From: Oceanobacillus neutriphilus
GTDB lineage: Bacteria; Bacillota; Bacilli; Bacillales; Amphibacillaceae
Assembly (NCBI RefSeq): GCF_014645515.1
Contig: NZ_BMLW01000001.1
Location: 620,001 to 684,000 of the forward strand
Direction of reading: 5' to 3'
DNA length: 64,000 nt
How positions within the stretch are numbered: the first letter of the stretch is position 1; each line of letters opens with the position of its first letter. Of this stretch, positions 43,026 to 51,331 are shown piece after piece. The notes under the pieces were generated by a model. The model worked only from the letters and a program-made list of their open reading frames with translations, was not told the DNA's origin and made no database searches. The translations under genes were made by a program, and so were the position numbers.

Positions 43026-43064
43026 AACACGCCCCAAATATTTAGTATTCATTTGGGATGTGTT
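43026..43064 (+). terminator. Terminator after the immA-like gene
   Basis: AACACGCCCCAAAT (43026-43039) pairs with ATTTGGGATGTGTT (43051-43064) at 12 of 14 positions and is followed by an A/T-rich tail. It marks the right border of the cassette. Between here and 43700 only A/T-rich sequence without a recognisable gene was found; no integrase or attachment repeat was seen. Confidence 0.7.
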
Positions 43065-43700
43065 CATTTATTTTTATCCACATTAAGTTCATCAATAAAA
43101 TAATAAAGTTTCACTCTCTCAATCTTAAAGGGTATCCCTTTCTTCTCTCAGTAAAATTTTCGAAAGCAAAACAAAAAAACTCGATATAAAATATTCTTTG
43201 CTGAATAAATATCGGTCATAATTCAATATAACCAAATGTTTTCCCGTTCGAATAAGAGAAATAATTATACACTCCTGACATCTTTTTAGTAAAAACGCTC
43301 TTTTTTCTATCGAGTATCATCTATAATAAACAAGCAACAAATCGCACATCACCTTGTTTGACGGGATAATAGTTAATTTTTAAATGAGTTAAATTATTTT
43401 TTCATCTATATGGTATAATTATATTTATTAATTGGATAAATAGTGTAAAATAGATAGCATATGGATTATAAATTGCTAAACGTAAAAATATTTGCATGAC
43501 TTTTAGGAAAATTAGAAATACATACAGGGTTCAGAGGAAGTGATTTATCACAAAAATTTTTGAAAATAAATTAGGTATATAGAATTAATAAAGAACAAAC
43601 GTTCATGATACTATATGAATAACGATTAGGAATATTTTTTATTACATAGATGGAAAGTAATCTTCTTAAATAAAAAATATAATTAATAGGGGTATAGAAA

Positions 43701-43954
43701 ATGAATTACCGAGAAATCTTAGATAGATTTTAAGAAATAAATATTCCTAAACAATATGGGATAAAGATACTTTAAATCCTTTAGTAGAAGCAATTAATCA
43801 TGAAATTTAAAATCAAAAGATTGTTATAAAGCAACCTGTTAGAAAATCTAATGATACTGACGACGAAATTATTCAGTATAAAAAGCTGTTCGATACAGAG
43901 GTAATTACGGAAGAAAAGTTCCAAGCTAAGAAAAAGCAATTTTTAAGTCTATAA
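43701..43954 (+). pseudogene. SHOCT-domain protein remnant
   Basis: ATG 43701 opens MNYREILDRF and then a stop. In another frame, from 43757, WDKDTLNPLVEAINHEI, a stop and then ten or so residues lead to EIIQYKKLFDTEVITEEKF and KKKQFLSL, a typical SHOCT short C-terminal domain. The gene is therefore frameshifted and interrupted. Confidence 0.7.
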
Positions 43955-44025
43955 TAGGCTAAATGTTTAATAGCCAACAACCAGTCTGGCTTTAATATAG
44001 AAATAAATTATAAGGGGTCGATTTT

Positions 44026-44697
44026 TTGAAGAAATTATTATTTTTATTAGTAGGTATGATGTTATTCTTAGCAGCTTGCGGGGATGACAACAACGATTCT
44101 TCAGCTGAAACTTCTACTGAAGATGAAGGCACAACAGAAGCAAGCGAAGAAAGCAATAATGAGGAAGATAGTGGGGAAAGTGAAGAACCAGCAACAGAAG
44201 AAGATGAAGAAAATACTGAACCCCAAGTTGGAGACGTTGTAACAAATGAAGGTGGAGAATCGACATTAGTCAGCAAAATAGATGAAATTGGTACATTTGA
44301 ATCTGGACCGATTGAATTGACTATAAATAAGGTTAATGGAGTTTCTATGTCTGTAAGCGAAGATTATGTGGATACTTTCGGAACAGATCAATTGGAATAT
44401 ATACAAGTTGATATGGAAGTGGAAAACACATCTGATGATAACGTAGATTTCTATGCTTCACAAGCTATTTTAACAACTTCCACAGGAGAACAATTAGAAC
44501 CAGATTTTCTTATGAGTGACCATATTGATGGTGAGTTTTTCGGTAATGTTAATAAATCTGGATCTTCATATTATGTGCTTGAGAATTCCAAAGCCGAAGA
44601 TGTTGAATCGGTACGCCTAATCTTCAGTGGTACAAATGATGAAAATTATGAAACTATAGGTGAAGATATAGATGTTGAAATTGATTTAAATAAATAG
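44026..44697 (+). CDS. Lipoprotein with acidic linker and DUF4352-like domain
   Basis: 223 residues, TTG start at 44026 after TAAGGGG. Signal sequence and lipobox LFLAAC give a surface lipoprotein; residues 22-65 are a Glu/Ser/Thr-rich linker, and the rest is an immunoglobulin-like beta domain (YIQVDMEVENTSDDNVDFYASQA; core VDMEVENTSDDNVDFY) that resembles telokin-like DUF4352/DUF5067 proteins. Function unknown. A paralogue-like gene lies at 46609-47226 on the other side of nagA. Confidence 0.8.
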   Translation: MKKLLFLLVGMMLFLAACGDDNNDSSAETSTEDEGTTEASEESNNEEDSGESEEPATEEDEENTEPQVGDVVTNEGGESTLVSKIDEIGTFESGPIELTINKVNGVSMSVSEDYVDTFGTDQLEYIQVDMEVENTSDDNVDFYASQAILTTSTGEQLEPDFLMSDHIDGEFFGNVNKSGSSYYVLENSKAEDVESVRLIFSGTNDENYETIGEDIDVEIDLNK

Positions 44698-44740
44698 GAG
44701 TTAAATTATATTTCAATAATGATTGGGATATAATCCAGTA

Positions 44741-44782
44741 AAAAGAGTAGCATCTGTCATAAATAGCAGATACTACTCTTTT
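44741..44782 (+). terminator. Terminator of the lipoprotein gene
   Basis: AAAAGAGTAGCATCTG (44741-44756) pairs with CAGATACTACTCTTTT (44767-44782) with one mismatch. Nothing else is recognised up to the nagA end at 45061. Confidence 0.8.
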
Positions 44783-45060
44783 CTTAAATAAACTATTACA
44801 ATAAAGTACGAAATTAAGCTAAATTAATAAAACACACATTCTGTTATTTAATATGGCATTGAACATGTACTACCTCTAACTAAATCTATTTTCTACTATA
44901 AATTTAAAAAGTATAATCAGATGCTTCTACATTAGATATCCAATATATGCAAAATAAATATAAATACCTTTTACATTAAGAATTCCTCTATTATCACCAA
45001 CCAGGTTTCCTTCAAAATATAGCTATTCTTAGATAAATCAAACGTTTGAACAATCTCTAA

Positions 45061-46245
45061 TTATCCTCCTTGATAAGCGATTTTTCCTCTACAAATAGTA
45101 TACACAATATCCATCTCATCATTTATTAATACAAAGTCCGCATCCTTACCAGCTTCGATGCTGCCTTTTCTATCAAAGATACCTACCTGTTTAGCCGGGT
45201 TCTCCGCAGTCATCTTTACTATATCCTCAAGTTCAACACCGTCTAACTTAAGCATTATTTTAACTGCATCAATCATTTTCAGAATACTCCCTGCTAAAGA
45301 GCCATTTTCCAATGTCGCTTGACCATTCTTCACTTGAACTGGCTGCCCTCCAAGCTCATAATTTCCATCTTCCAGCCCTTTTGCCCGCATAGAATCTGTA
45401 ATCATAATGATTCGATCAGACCCAATATTATCAAAGATCAGCTGCAGCATCTCTGGCACAACATGGATACCATCTGAAATCAATTCTGCATGTAAATCCT
45501 CCAATTGAAATGCTGCTCCCACTGCTCCAATATCACGATGATGAATGCCGTTCATAGCGTTACATAAATGCGTCAGTTGTCTAACACCTAATGAAACAGC
45601 ATCTTTAATCTGCCAAAAAGAAGCATCAGTGTGACCAGCAGAAACATTAATACCTGATTTATATAATGTTTTTATAAATTCGCCAGTTTTATCATGCTCT
45701 GGAGCCATTGTAATTGTCCGAATTTGTCCGCTTGCATCTTCTTGCCATGCCAAAAATTTATTTAAATCCGGTTCTACAATATATTGCTTTGGTTGTGCTC
45801 CTGCTTTGGATACCTCTACAAATGGGCCTTCCAGATGAATTCCAACTAAATCTGCACCTTGCTTTTGGTGATCATTTATCCATGCAGAAACATTTTTTAA
45901 AGCATCTGATATTTCTTCATCTGATTGTGTGATTGTTGTTGCAAGATAACTTGTAGTTCCTTCTGAAGGTAATTTATCTGCAAGAGTTTGTAAAGTTTCT
46001 GGTGTAGCGTCCATGATATCGACACCATAACCTCCGTGGATATGTCCATCAATAAAGCCCGGAAGCATTTTTAAATTGTTCTTAGCATCAATAACTTCAC
46101 CATCAAAAGCAAGATCATTTAACTCTTCTTGTTTAAGAATTTGTGCTATTTTTCCATTCTCTGTAATTATGGATACATTTTGTACAACTTCTTGATATAG
46201 ATAGGCTTCCTTCACATTCTTTATAAGTAATCTTGAATTTCCCAC
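45061..46245 (-). CDS. nagA: N-acetylglucosamine-6-phosphate deacetylase
   Basis: 394 residues with the amidohydrolase barrel of NagA: PGFIDGHIHGGYGVDIMDA, HLEGPFV (metal Glu), SAGHTDA and LTHLCNAM (metal His), and IMITDSM with the catalytic Asp. It removes acetate from GlcNAc-6-P during wall recycling and chitin or amino-sugar use. GTG 46245 follows GGAGGG. It stands alone: no nagB or nagR is adjacent, so the deaminase must be elsewhere. The 363-bp gap to 46608 has no clear operator. Confidence 0.94.
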   Translation of the reverse strand: MGNSRLLIKNVKEAYLYQEVVQNVSIITENGKIAQILKQEELNDLAFDGEVIDAKNNLKMLPGFIDGHIHGGYGVDIMDATPETLQTLADKLPSEGTTSYLATTITQSDEEISDALKNVSAWINDHQKQGADLVGIHLEGPFVEVSKAGAQPKQYIVEPDLNKFLAWQEDASGQIRTITMAPEHDKTGEFIKTLYKSGINVSAGHTDASFWQIKDAVSLGVRQLTHLCNAMNGIHHRDIGAVGAAFQLEDLHAELISDGIHVVPEMLQLIFDNIGSDRIIMITDSMRAKGLEDGNYELGGQPVQVKNGQATLENGSLAGSILKMIDAVKIMLKLDGVELEDIVKMTAENPAKQVGIFDRKGSIEAGKDADFVLINDEMDIVYTICRGKIAYQGG

Positions 46246-46555
46246 TACCTATTCCCTCCATTATTTTTTCTATGATTTATTTTTGGTTCTATTATAACGC
46301 TATTACTTGAATAAATAAATTTTTTGTTGTTATTTCCCGGGAAATGACATGATTTATCGAAATATAGATAACATCACTCTTATATACAGGTAAGTATAGT
46401 GAACTTTTAATGAGCTGAAAAGAAATTTTCATTTTTTTCTTAAATTTTGCTTTACGTATTTGTCAAAAAATAAGCTCTCGCTCCCTCTTTATTATAAGAT
46501 AAAACTTAGGAATTCGACATAGAGCAAAAAAATTTGTTATTGCTTGGTAGATAAT

Positions 46556-46582
46556 TAAAAAGACATCCTTAATTAGGATGCC
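46556..46582 (-). terminator. Terminator of the DUF5067-like lipoprotein gene
   Basis: On the minus strand GGCATCCTAATTAAGGATGTC is a self-complementary stem followed by TTTTT. Confidence 0.8.
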
Positions 46583-46608
46583 TAAATTTTGGTTGAGCTT
46601 TATTTTAA

Positions 46609-47226
46609 TTATTCTATCTCGTAATCTGCTCTGCCTATTTCATCACCAATCAAATCTTTGATTGCCACCAAAGTAACTGGTGTTTCTGTATCAGTCAATT
46701 CATAGGAGACAGAGTTTTCTACCGTTCCATCTTTTTTAATATTCGCCATCTGAGTGTCTAGATGCGCATCATCAGGGAGCATTCCTACTGAAAGCTCATT
46801 CTCTATGTTCGGATCATTATCTTGTATTGCAGTAAACGTAAACATCCAAGCTGTGGAAGGGTCTAAATCTTCATCAGTTAAATTAGTTGTATTATACCAA
46901 ATAGCGAACACAGGATTTTCTCCATATTCATTACCTTTTTCACCTACTGGAATTACTTTAGTATCAGTAATCTCAATCTTAAATTTATCAGTTTGGAGCA
47001 CATTGTCTTCAAAGTATACGTCGTTCTCTCCTTCATTTGATTCTTCGCTTTCTGCTTCTTCACTTTCTGTCTCTTCACTATCTGTTTCCTCTGTTTCAGT
47101 GCTTTCATTATCATTTGCTTCCTCTGCAGATGCAGTTTCATTATTCGATTCTGATCCTTCTTCGTTCTCACTGCACCCTACTAGCACTAAAACACTTGCA
47201 AATAACAAAAATAATAACTTTTTCAC
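46609..47226 (-). CDS. Lipoprotein with acidic linker and DUF5067-like domain
   Basis: 205 residues, GTG start with GGGGAG upstream. Lipobox VLVGCS near residue 18; a linker of about 45 residues is almost only Glu, Ser, Asn and Thr; a C-terminal beta domain (FKIEITDTKVIP, PVFAIWYNTTNLTDEDLDP) matches DUF5067 of surface lipoproteins. The design is the same as for the 44026-44697 protein: MKKLLFLL start, acidic spacer, Ig-like domain. Function unknown. Confidence 0.82.
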   Translation of the reverse strand: MKKLLFLLFASVLVLVGCSENEEGSESNNETASAEEANDNESTETEETDSEETESEEAESEESNEGENDVYFEDNVLQTDKFKIEITDTKVIPVGEKGNEYGENPVFAIWYNTTNLTDEDLDPSTAWMFTFTAIQDNDPNIENELSVGMLPDDAHLDTQMANIKKDGTVENSVSYELTDTETPVTLVAIKDLIGDEIGRADYEIE

Positions 47227-47677
47227 TCTAATCTCCCCATTCTATGTAATTTCATAAGAATATTTTACCACATCTAAAATTAAAATGGTAGTAGGCCTAT
47301 TAATAATATAAACAAAATAAAACCATTTCTCGGTTTTGTACTTTCGTATCATATATTTTAAAAATTAATAATAGGTTGATATACATGAATATAGGTTATT
47401 CTTCATTTTACTACCACATTAACACATAAATAGTAATAACAACGTAATTTTTATTACACTCCCTTTCGCCAGGAACTGGATCCGCACTTCCTACAAAATA
47501 AAACAAATTTATACCTTTTTATTAGAACACTTAAAACGTTTCAATGTTAAAAAACAACTTCCTGATCATTACTATTTTACCATTACCATCACATCCCCGA
47601 GGGATATTCAACCTATCGAACTAATTATTTTTTGTAAACCCATTAATAAAATAGTTCCTTAGACCTTATTCAATAAC

Positions 47678-47694
47678 ATTACAAACATGTTACA
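47678..47694 (-). promoter_or_regulatory. WalR (YycF)-like box upstream of endopeptidase gene
   Basis: On the minus strand TGTAAC, five bases, TGTAAT fits the WalR consensus TGTWAH-N5-TGTWAH. It is 430 bp from the endopeptidase start and in the reverse orientation, so its use is uncertain. The rest of the 897-bp gap 47227-48123 is A/T rich with no gene recognised. Confidence 0.35.
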
Positions 47695-48123
47695 AATTCA
47701 CATATCATCTACCATAATTATCTATAAAACGATATACTTTTATAAAGATGTATTTATTGGAATTATTTTTTTATAAGCAAGTCGCTTTTTGTATTATGTT
47801 TGTAATTAAATAAACTAGTAATACCTCATTATAAAACTATTAAACCACACTCTAAAATTACAATTGATATGCATCTGTGGGTAAAATACATCTTGTTGTC
47901 CTATGTCGAATATGCAATTTGTTCCTGTACCAAGATTGTTTCGTATGTATTTAAAGATGTTCTTCTTCATTATAATCGTACGGACAAAGCTTTGAGAGGA
48001 TAGTAATATAACCATTATTATTTTCTTTAAGGCATTCCTCTTTGGTTTCCATACAAATAATCATATTCAGCACACATCTCACAACACCCCAAATACTAAA
48101 AATCTAAGGAGGAATTGCACAAA

Positions 48124-49233
48124 ATGGCAAACAAGAAACTACTCTTATCTGTTACTGCGTCTGCAGCAATTGCATCTGCTTTTGTAGCTACAGACAGTGC
48201 TGATGCGGCATCTTACAAGGTAAAAAGCGGCGACAATCTATGGAAGATTGCACAAAACCAGGGAACAACCGTTTCCAAATTAAAATCTCTTAACAACCTT
48301 TCTTCGGATCTTATTTTCCCGAATCAGGTTTTAAAAACAACCGGATCTTCGAGCTCTGGTTCAAGTTCTAAATCAAGCTCAAGCTCTAATTCCGGTTCAA
48401 GCAATTCTGGTGGAAGTACATACACTGTAAAATCTGGTGATACATTAAGCGGCATTGCACATAAACATGGTATTTCTTTAAACAACTTAATGAAGTGGAA
48501 TAATTTATCTACTACCTTAATTTACCCTGGAAATAAATTAAGTGTCAGCAGCGGAGGTTCAAGCAGTTCTGGCTCAAGCTCCAGTTCAAATTCAAGTTCT
48601 GGATCTAATTCTTCCAGCTCTAGCTCAAGTTCTTCATCCAGCACTTATACTGTAAAATCTGGTGACAGCCTTTCTAAAATTGCCAGTCAGCAGGGTACTA
48701 CTGTATCAAAGTTGAAATCTCTCAATAATTTATCATCTGATTTAATTATTGTCGGTCAGAAGTTAAAAGTGAGTGGCTCAGGCGGCTCAAGCTCTAATAC
48801 CAGCTCAAACAGCAGCTCTGGTTCAAAAAGCAGTAGTTCTAACACATCCTCTTCCAGTGCTGTTTATGATGTAGATAAACTTATTTCTACTGCACAAGCT
48901 CAAAAGGGAAAGCCTTATGTATGGGGTGGACAATCTCCAAGCAGCGGCTTTGATTGCAGCGGGTTTATCCATTATGTTATTAATCAGGCTGGTAAAAGCA
49001 TGGGACGGACAAATGTTGAGGGGTACTACAACAACTCCTATACAGTCAGCAGTCCTCAAGTAGGGGATTTAGTGTTCTTCTCTGGAACATATAAATCTGG
49101 TCCTTCTCATATGGGCTTTTATGTTGGTAATAATCAGTTCATTCATGCAGGAACTTCTACTGGTGTTACAGTAACATCTTTGGATAACTCTTACTGGAGT
49201 TCACATTTCGACAGCTATAAACGCTTTTATTAA
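48124..49233 (+). CDS. LysM-NlpC/P60 D,L-endopeptidase (LytF/LytE-like)
   Basis: 369 residues from ATG 48124 (AAGGAGG upstream). A signal peptide (ends near DSADAA) is followed by three LysM domains (each starting with a YKVKSGDNL/YTVKSGDTL/YTVKSGDSL motif) joined by serine-rich linkers, and a C-terminal NlpC/P60 domain with the catalytic Cys in GFDCSGF, His in PSHMGFYVG and third polar residue in FIHAG. Such proteins cut the D-Glu-meso-DAP bond and help separate or elongate cells. LysM repeats target it to peptidoglycan. The third and first LysM domains are nearly identical, pointing to internal duplication. Confidence 0.95.
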   Translation: MANKKLLLSVTASAAIASAFVATDSADAASYKVKSGDNLWKIAQNQGTTVSKLKSLNNLSSDLIFPNQVLKTTGSSSSGSSSKSSSSSNSGSSNSGGSTYTVKSGDTLSGIAHKHGISLNNLMKWNNLSTTLIYPGNKLSVSSGGSSSSGSSSSSNSSSGSNSSSSSSSSSSSTYTVKSGDSLSKIASQQGTTVSKLKSLNNLSSDLIIVGQKLKVSGSGGSSSNTSSNSSSGSKSSSSNTSSSSAVYDVDKLISTAQAQKGKPYVWGGQSPSSGFDCSGFIHYVINQAGKSMGRTNVEGYYNNSYTVSSPQVGDLVFFSGTYKSGPSHMGFYVGNNQFIHAGTSTGVTVTSLDNSYWSSHFDSYKRFY

Positions 49234-49252
49234 TCTCATATATTAATAGAAT

Positions 49253-49298
49253 AAAAAGTCTGTATTTGCCGTTTAAAAAAGCAGATACAGACTTTTTT
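49253..49298 (+). terminator. Terminator of the endopeptidase gene
   Basis: AAAAAGTCTGTAT (from 49253) pairs with ATACAGACTTTTT (to 49298) around an A-rich loop, 20 bp after the stop. Confidence 0.85.
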
Positions 49299-49568
49299 GA
49301 TGCATAAAATATGGTCCTGCCAGTGAAACTTGCAGGCTTTATGGTCAGTTCCTCCTCAATATAAAAAGGTAATGCTAGTCGGATTAATCCTCTTGTATGC
49401 TTACTTTTTTATTAAGAAAAAGATATTGCACACAATACATACAATATAAATATATAATGCAAGACTGAAATTTTATATTGGTTAAAAAACATATTTTTTG
49501 TCGTTCTCATTTATTCTTTTAATCTTCCCTATGTTACTATTATTTTAATAGGCTTTTAGGAGGTGGAT

Positions 49569-49628
49569 ATGGTACGTGGTTTATTATATATAGGCCATGT
49601 GGATTTATTAAAAATCCCCGAAAAATGA
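49569..49628 (+). CDS. Possible 19-residue peptide with strong ribosome site
   Basis: ATG 49569 follows TTTTAGGAGGTGGAT and opens MVRGLLYIGHVDLLKIPEK before TGA. It may be a leader peptide, an independent small protein or the start of a decayed gene. The rest of the 697-bp gap 49299-49995 shows no gene. Confidence 0.3.
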   Translation: MVRGLLYIGHVDLLKIPEK

Positions 49629-49892
49629 GTGACAATCCTACTGCAGAATTATCTACTGATTATTTTAATATACTTAAATATTAGTAATCTTTTCATTCCT
49701 ATAATACTCGAGACATTTATTTTTGAATAGATATGTTTGTTATGAGAGTTGCTTAAAAAGAATAATTTGATAAACTGCGTTTTTTCTGTGAGGTTGCCAA
49801 TCTTCCTAAACAGACATCAACAGACGGTATCCTCTCCACGACTATCAGAAAGTTTAAAAGATGACAGCTGGATATATCGACAAATAAAGACA

Positions 49893-49909
49893 TGTAACGT
49901 AATTGTAAA
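49893..49909 (+). promoter_or_regulatory. WalR (YycF)-like box upstream of the LCP gene
   Basis: TGTAAC-GTAAT-TGTAAA matches the WalR consensus exactly, 87 bp upstream of the LCP start codon and on the same strand. WalRK controls wall-metabolism genes in Bacillaceae, so the context is right. Confidence 0.6.
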
Positions 49910-49995
49910 TTTACTAATCAATTATTTCATAGTAAAATTAAATGTGGTTTATCAAGAAATGAGTCCATATTTCTTGTAAAAAAAGGAGATTTGTA

Positions 49996-51258
49996 ATGTC
50001 AAAACATAAAAAGGTGCAGAGTCGCAGAGTTATGCGAAAAAAGCGTAAACTTAGAAAAGGGATTTTAATTCCTTTAGTTGTCGTCGCCTTAGCTTTGCTT
50101 GCAGTTATTGGATATGGAAGTTATTTATATGTTAAAGCAAATAATGCTGTCAGTGATTCTTTTGAAGATGACGGACGTGATAAATCTGATTTAAGGGAAT
50201 TTGAGGTTGACCCGAATATTGATAATGTTTCTATTCTTATTATTGGTGTTGACGAAAATGAAAAGCGTAATAATGCAGACACCTCCCGTTCGGATACCCT
50301 TATGTTAGCAACCTTTAACAAGGATGAGAAAAGCGTTAAATTAGTTAGTATCCCTCGTGATACGTATGTATATGTACCAGAAGTGGGCCGTGAGGATAAA
50401 ATTACACATGCCCATGCTTATGGCGGTCCAAAAGCAACGATAGAGACTGTTGAAAATTTAATGAATATTCCAGTTGATTACTATGTACGTGTTAATTTCC
50501 ATGCTTTTGTGGATGTCGTAGATGCAATTGGTGGCATAGATGTCGATGTGCCGTTTGAGTTTACAGAGCAGGATTCTTCGGATAAAGCAGGAGCTATTCA
50601 TCTTTATCCCGGAGAACAGGAGCTTGATGGTGAGGAAGCATTAGCGTTTGCACGAACCCGTAAATTGGATAATGATATTGAACGTGGGAAACGGCAAATG
50701 GAAGTTGTCAATGCTGTAGCGGATAAAGCAACCTCTGTCGGATCTGTTTTAAATTTTGATGATCTGATTGCGGCAGTTGGCAGCAATATGAATACAAATA
50801 TGTCCTTCAAAGAAATGATGACCTTTATCACTTTCGGCACCGGCGGTCTGGACATTGAAAGCTTTACCCTGGAAGGCAGTGATTATCAGCCGGGTTCTAC
50901 CTACTATTGGCTGCTTGATGATGTCGCATTGGAAGAGACAAGAGCGATGCTTCAAGATCATTTGGAGATTTCTAGTTCTGTTGCTGAAGATGAAGATCAA
51001 ACATCTAACGAAGCTGAAGGACAACAGGAAGATCCTTATCAAGGAGAAGGTGAAACAAACCAGGATCCTTATGGAGAATCAAATACGGAAGAGGGAACCT
51101 ATCAAGAGGATGGTTCTTATCAAGAGGATGATTCTTATCAGGACCAGGGTGAGACGTACCAGGAAGATGGCACTGATCAAGAACAGGGTGAAACCTATCA
51201 GGAAGAAGAAACTTATGAAGATACAGACGAATATAATTCAGATGGAAGTCCTTATTAA
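49996..51258 (+). CDS. LytR-CpsA-Psr (LCP) family glycopolymer ligase with acidic C-terminal tail
   Basis: 420 residues: basic cytoplasmic start, one membrane helix (about 22-45), then an LCP domain with the conserved DTSRSDTLMLATF, LVSIPRDTYVYVP, KITHAHAYGG and FARTRK...IERGKRQ blocks whose Arg and Asp residues bind the polyprenyl pyrophosphate and metal. It attaches wall teichoic acid or another glycopolymer to peptidoglycan outside the membrane. The last 90 residues are a low-complexity tail of Glu, Gln, Tyr and Asp in short repeats such as YQEDGSYQEDDSYQ, not part of the family domain. AAAGGAGA precedes ATG 49996. Confidence 0.94.
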   Translation: MSKHKKVQSRRVMRKKRKLRKGILIPLVVVALALLAVIGYGSYLYVKANNAVSDSFEDDGRDKSDLREFEVDPNIDNVSILIIGVDENEKRNNADTSRSDTLMLATFNKDEKSVKLVSIPRDTYVYVPEVGREDKITHAHAYGGPKATIETVENLMNIPVDYYVRVNFHAFVDVVDAIGGIDVDVPFEFTEQDSSDKAGAIHLYPGEQELDGEEALAFARTRKLDNDIERGKRQMEVVNAVADKATSVGSVLNFDDLIAAVGSNMNTNMSFKEMMTFITFGTGGLDIESFTLEGSDYQPGSTYYWLLDDVALEETRAMLQDHLEISSSVAEDEDQTSNEAEGQQEDPYQGEGETNQDPYGESNTEEGTYQEDGSYQEDDSYQDQGETYQEDGTDQEQGETYQEEETYEDTDEYNSDGSPY

Positions 51259-51260
51259 TA

Positions 51261-51301
51261 AAAAAATTCCTTTCCAGAGACAGCTGGAAAGGAATTTTTT
51301 T
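51261..51301. terminator. Bidirectional terminator between LCP gene and mnaA
   Basis: A/T-flanked arms with the core TTCCTTTCCAG (51267-51277) and CTGGAAAGGAA (51284-51294), six-base loop, run of A on the left and T on the right. Confidence 0.88.
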
Positions 51302-51331
51302 ATGGAATATAAATACTTGTCATTTCATCAT

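Noticed and set aside
26641..43064. Complete prophage with attachment sites
   Set aside because: No integrase, replication, packaging or head gene and no direct repeats at the borders could be found.
47815..48015. 66-residue minus-strand frame in the gap before the endopeptidase gene
   Set aside because: No ribosome site, unusual composition and no recognisable domain; treated as noncoding.
47227..48123. Riboswitch (for example c-di-AMP ydaO type) upstream of the wall hydrolase
   Set aside because: The conserved core motifs of that class were not found in the leader.
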